Source: Nemertoderma westbladi (lineage: Eukaryota > Xenacoelomorpha > Nemertodermatida > Nemertodermatidae). From it: a stretch of 64,000 bases of DNA. The notes below the pieces were generated by a model that had not been told where the DNA came from, searched no databases, and worked only from the letters and a program-made list of their open reading frames with translations. Shown here piece after piece: positions 63,190 to 64,000 of this stretch. The position numbers were made by a program, and so were the translations under genes. Each line of letters starts with the position of its first letter. Position 1 is the first letter of the stretch. Location: the NCBI GenBank assembly GCA_032718475.1, contig JAUCBJ010006218.1:1-64000 (forward strand), read 5' to 3'.

Positions 63190-64000
63190 CTAACGTTGCT
63201 GTCACCTGGCTCGTCCATGGTGAATTCGTTAATAAATAATCCAACACGTCATGGCTGACAGAACCACTGTATCCTAGAGGCATCACAATGGGAACAGAGT
63301 CGTATGATCCAACTGTGGCTGCCGGGGTTTCATCATGGTCCAAGAGTGTCTCATCAAAGTCCATCACCATGACAGCCTACCAGCCACTGGCTGCCGAGCG
63401 CCCAGCCACTCACCGCAGTTGGAGGGGGGCGAGTTGAAATCGATGTTGGAAACAACAAGTTGTGAGCGTACTGCTCCGAACGAGTTGAGAATGGACTGCA
63501 TCGCCCATTCACCAATGGTGCGCTTGAGGTGCAAGGAGTCGCAGATTTCGCACATGAATTGTGATGGCTGGCAACCACCAGTCCTGGTATGGCACCCACA
63601 GCATGTAGACATCCCGACTATGGCGGAAAATGGATGGCTTTCAGAGGGAGAATCGATGTTGAGGCCATGTCTGTCAGCTGTATGCTGACCTATGTCAATC
63701 AGCATAAGCATTATCAAGTATTGTAGGCCTAATTGTGACACATAAAATTCAAGAATTCATATCTATAACTCAAAAAATACATAATATATATAAGTTATTG
63801 GTGAATGTGAATCACGAAAATCGTAGATAACCTGAAAGCCAAAAAGTCAGGGAATAACGATAGGGTTGGGTAGTAATGGAGTGTTCACCCTTGGGAGTTG
63901 GTGTGGCGCCCTCCTCCCTGTGTTATAGGTAACAGCCAATAAAGTAGAACCTTCGGGTTACGTCCCGTGTTTCGTGTCTCACATGTTAACCATCACGTAA
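63189..64000 (-). repeat. second copy of the intron 12 retroelement end
   Basis: It corresponds to 53372-54180 over its whole length with a small number of substitutions and indels, ending with the same CCATCACGTAA. It probably continues past the window edge. Orientation is taken from the gag-like start at 53400 in the other copy. Confidence 0.93.

Noticed and set aside
1-64000. tRNA or rRNA genes
   Set aside because: No cloverleaf with A and B boxes and no rRNA-like block was noticed on either strand in reading; a dedicated scan was not possible.

Overview
The window is eukaryotic and reads as the 3' half of one split animal gene, heavily expanded by repeats. Thirteen plus-strand exons, at 1756-2013 and from 25000 to 54493, join with GT-AG junctions in continuous phase into about 896 codons. 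They encode Ig-like domains, a transmembrane segment, a tyrosine kinase domain and a tyrosine-bearing tail ending in a stop, so this is a receptor tyrosine kinase (RTK) whose first exons lie left of the window. The repeat set (BEL/Pao and other LTR elements, RTE-like and CR1-like LINEs, many minisatellites, frequent TAGGCCTA and ACCGGTA motifs) fits a marine invertebrate. A deuterostome is my guess, but the species cannot be read from the sequence.

Layout. 1-1451: minus-strand end of a BEL-like LTR element, cut by the window edge. 1756-2013: first visible exon. 2014-24999: a 23 kb intron holding a 38-bp satellite (about 94 copies), a 68-bp repeat, and a three-level nest: LINE copy A, split by a BEL/Pao element with 540-bp LTRs and a 5-bp target duplication, itself split by LINE copy B with a 12-bp target duplication. 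25000-26847: Ig exons. 26848-42648: a 15.8 kb intron made mainly of a 37-bp satellite invaded by a complete LINE (28201-31952), a CR1-type LINE end (33826-34737) and a second RTE-like LINE (36908-38899). 42649-54493: transmembrane, kinase and tail exons, with minisatellites in introns 10, 11 and 12 and a decayed retroelement in intron 12. 54494-64000: downstream DNA with a foldback element, LINE pieces, a CR1-like LINE with PHD-like and CCCH finger segments, and a second copy of the intron 12 repeat.

The most unusual object is an 850-codon open frame at 20329-22881, between the pol remnant and the 3' LTR of the BEL/Pao element. It combines the motif layout of a DEDD-type 3'-5' exonuclease (Asp-x-Glu, a Lys-Val...Asp block, a distal Tyr/Asp block) with three perfect CCHC zinc knuckles. 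I know of no standard BEL/Pao protein of this kind. The element's LTRs are almost identical, so it inserted recently, yet its pol lacks a recognisable protease and is broken by frame changes, a stop and a LINE. This suggests that the copy, or its parent, was moved by proteins supplied in trans.
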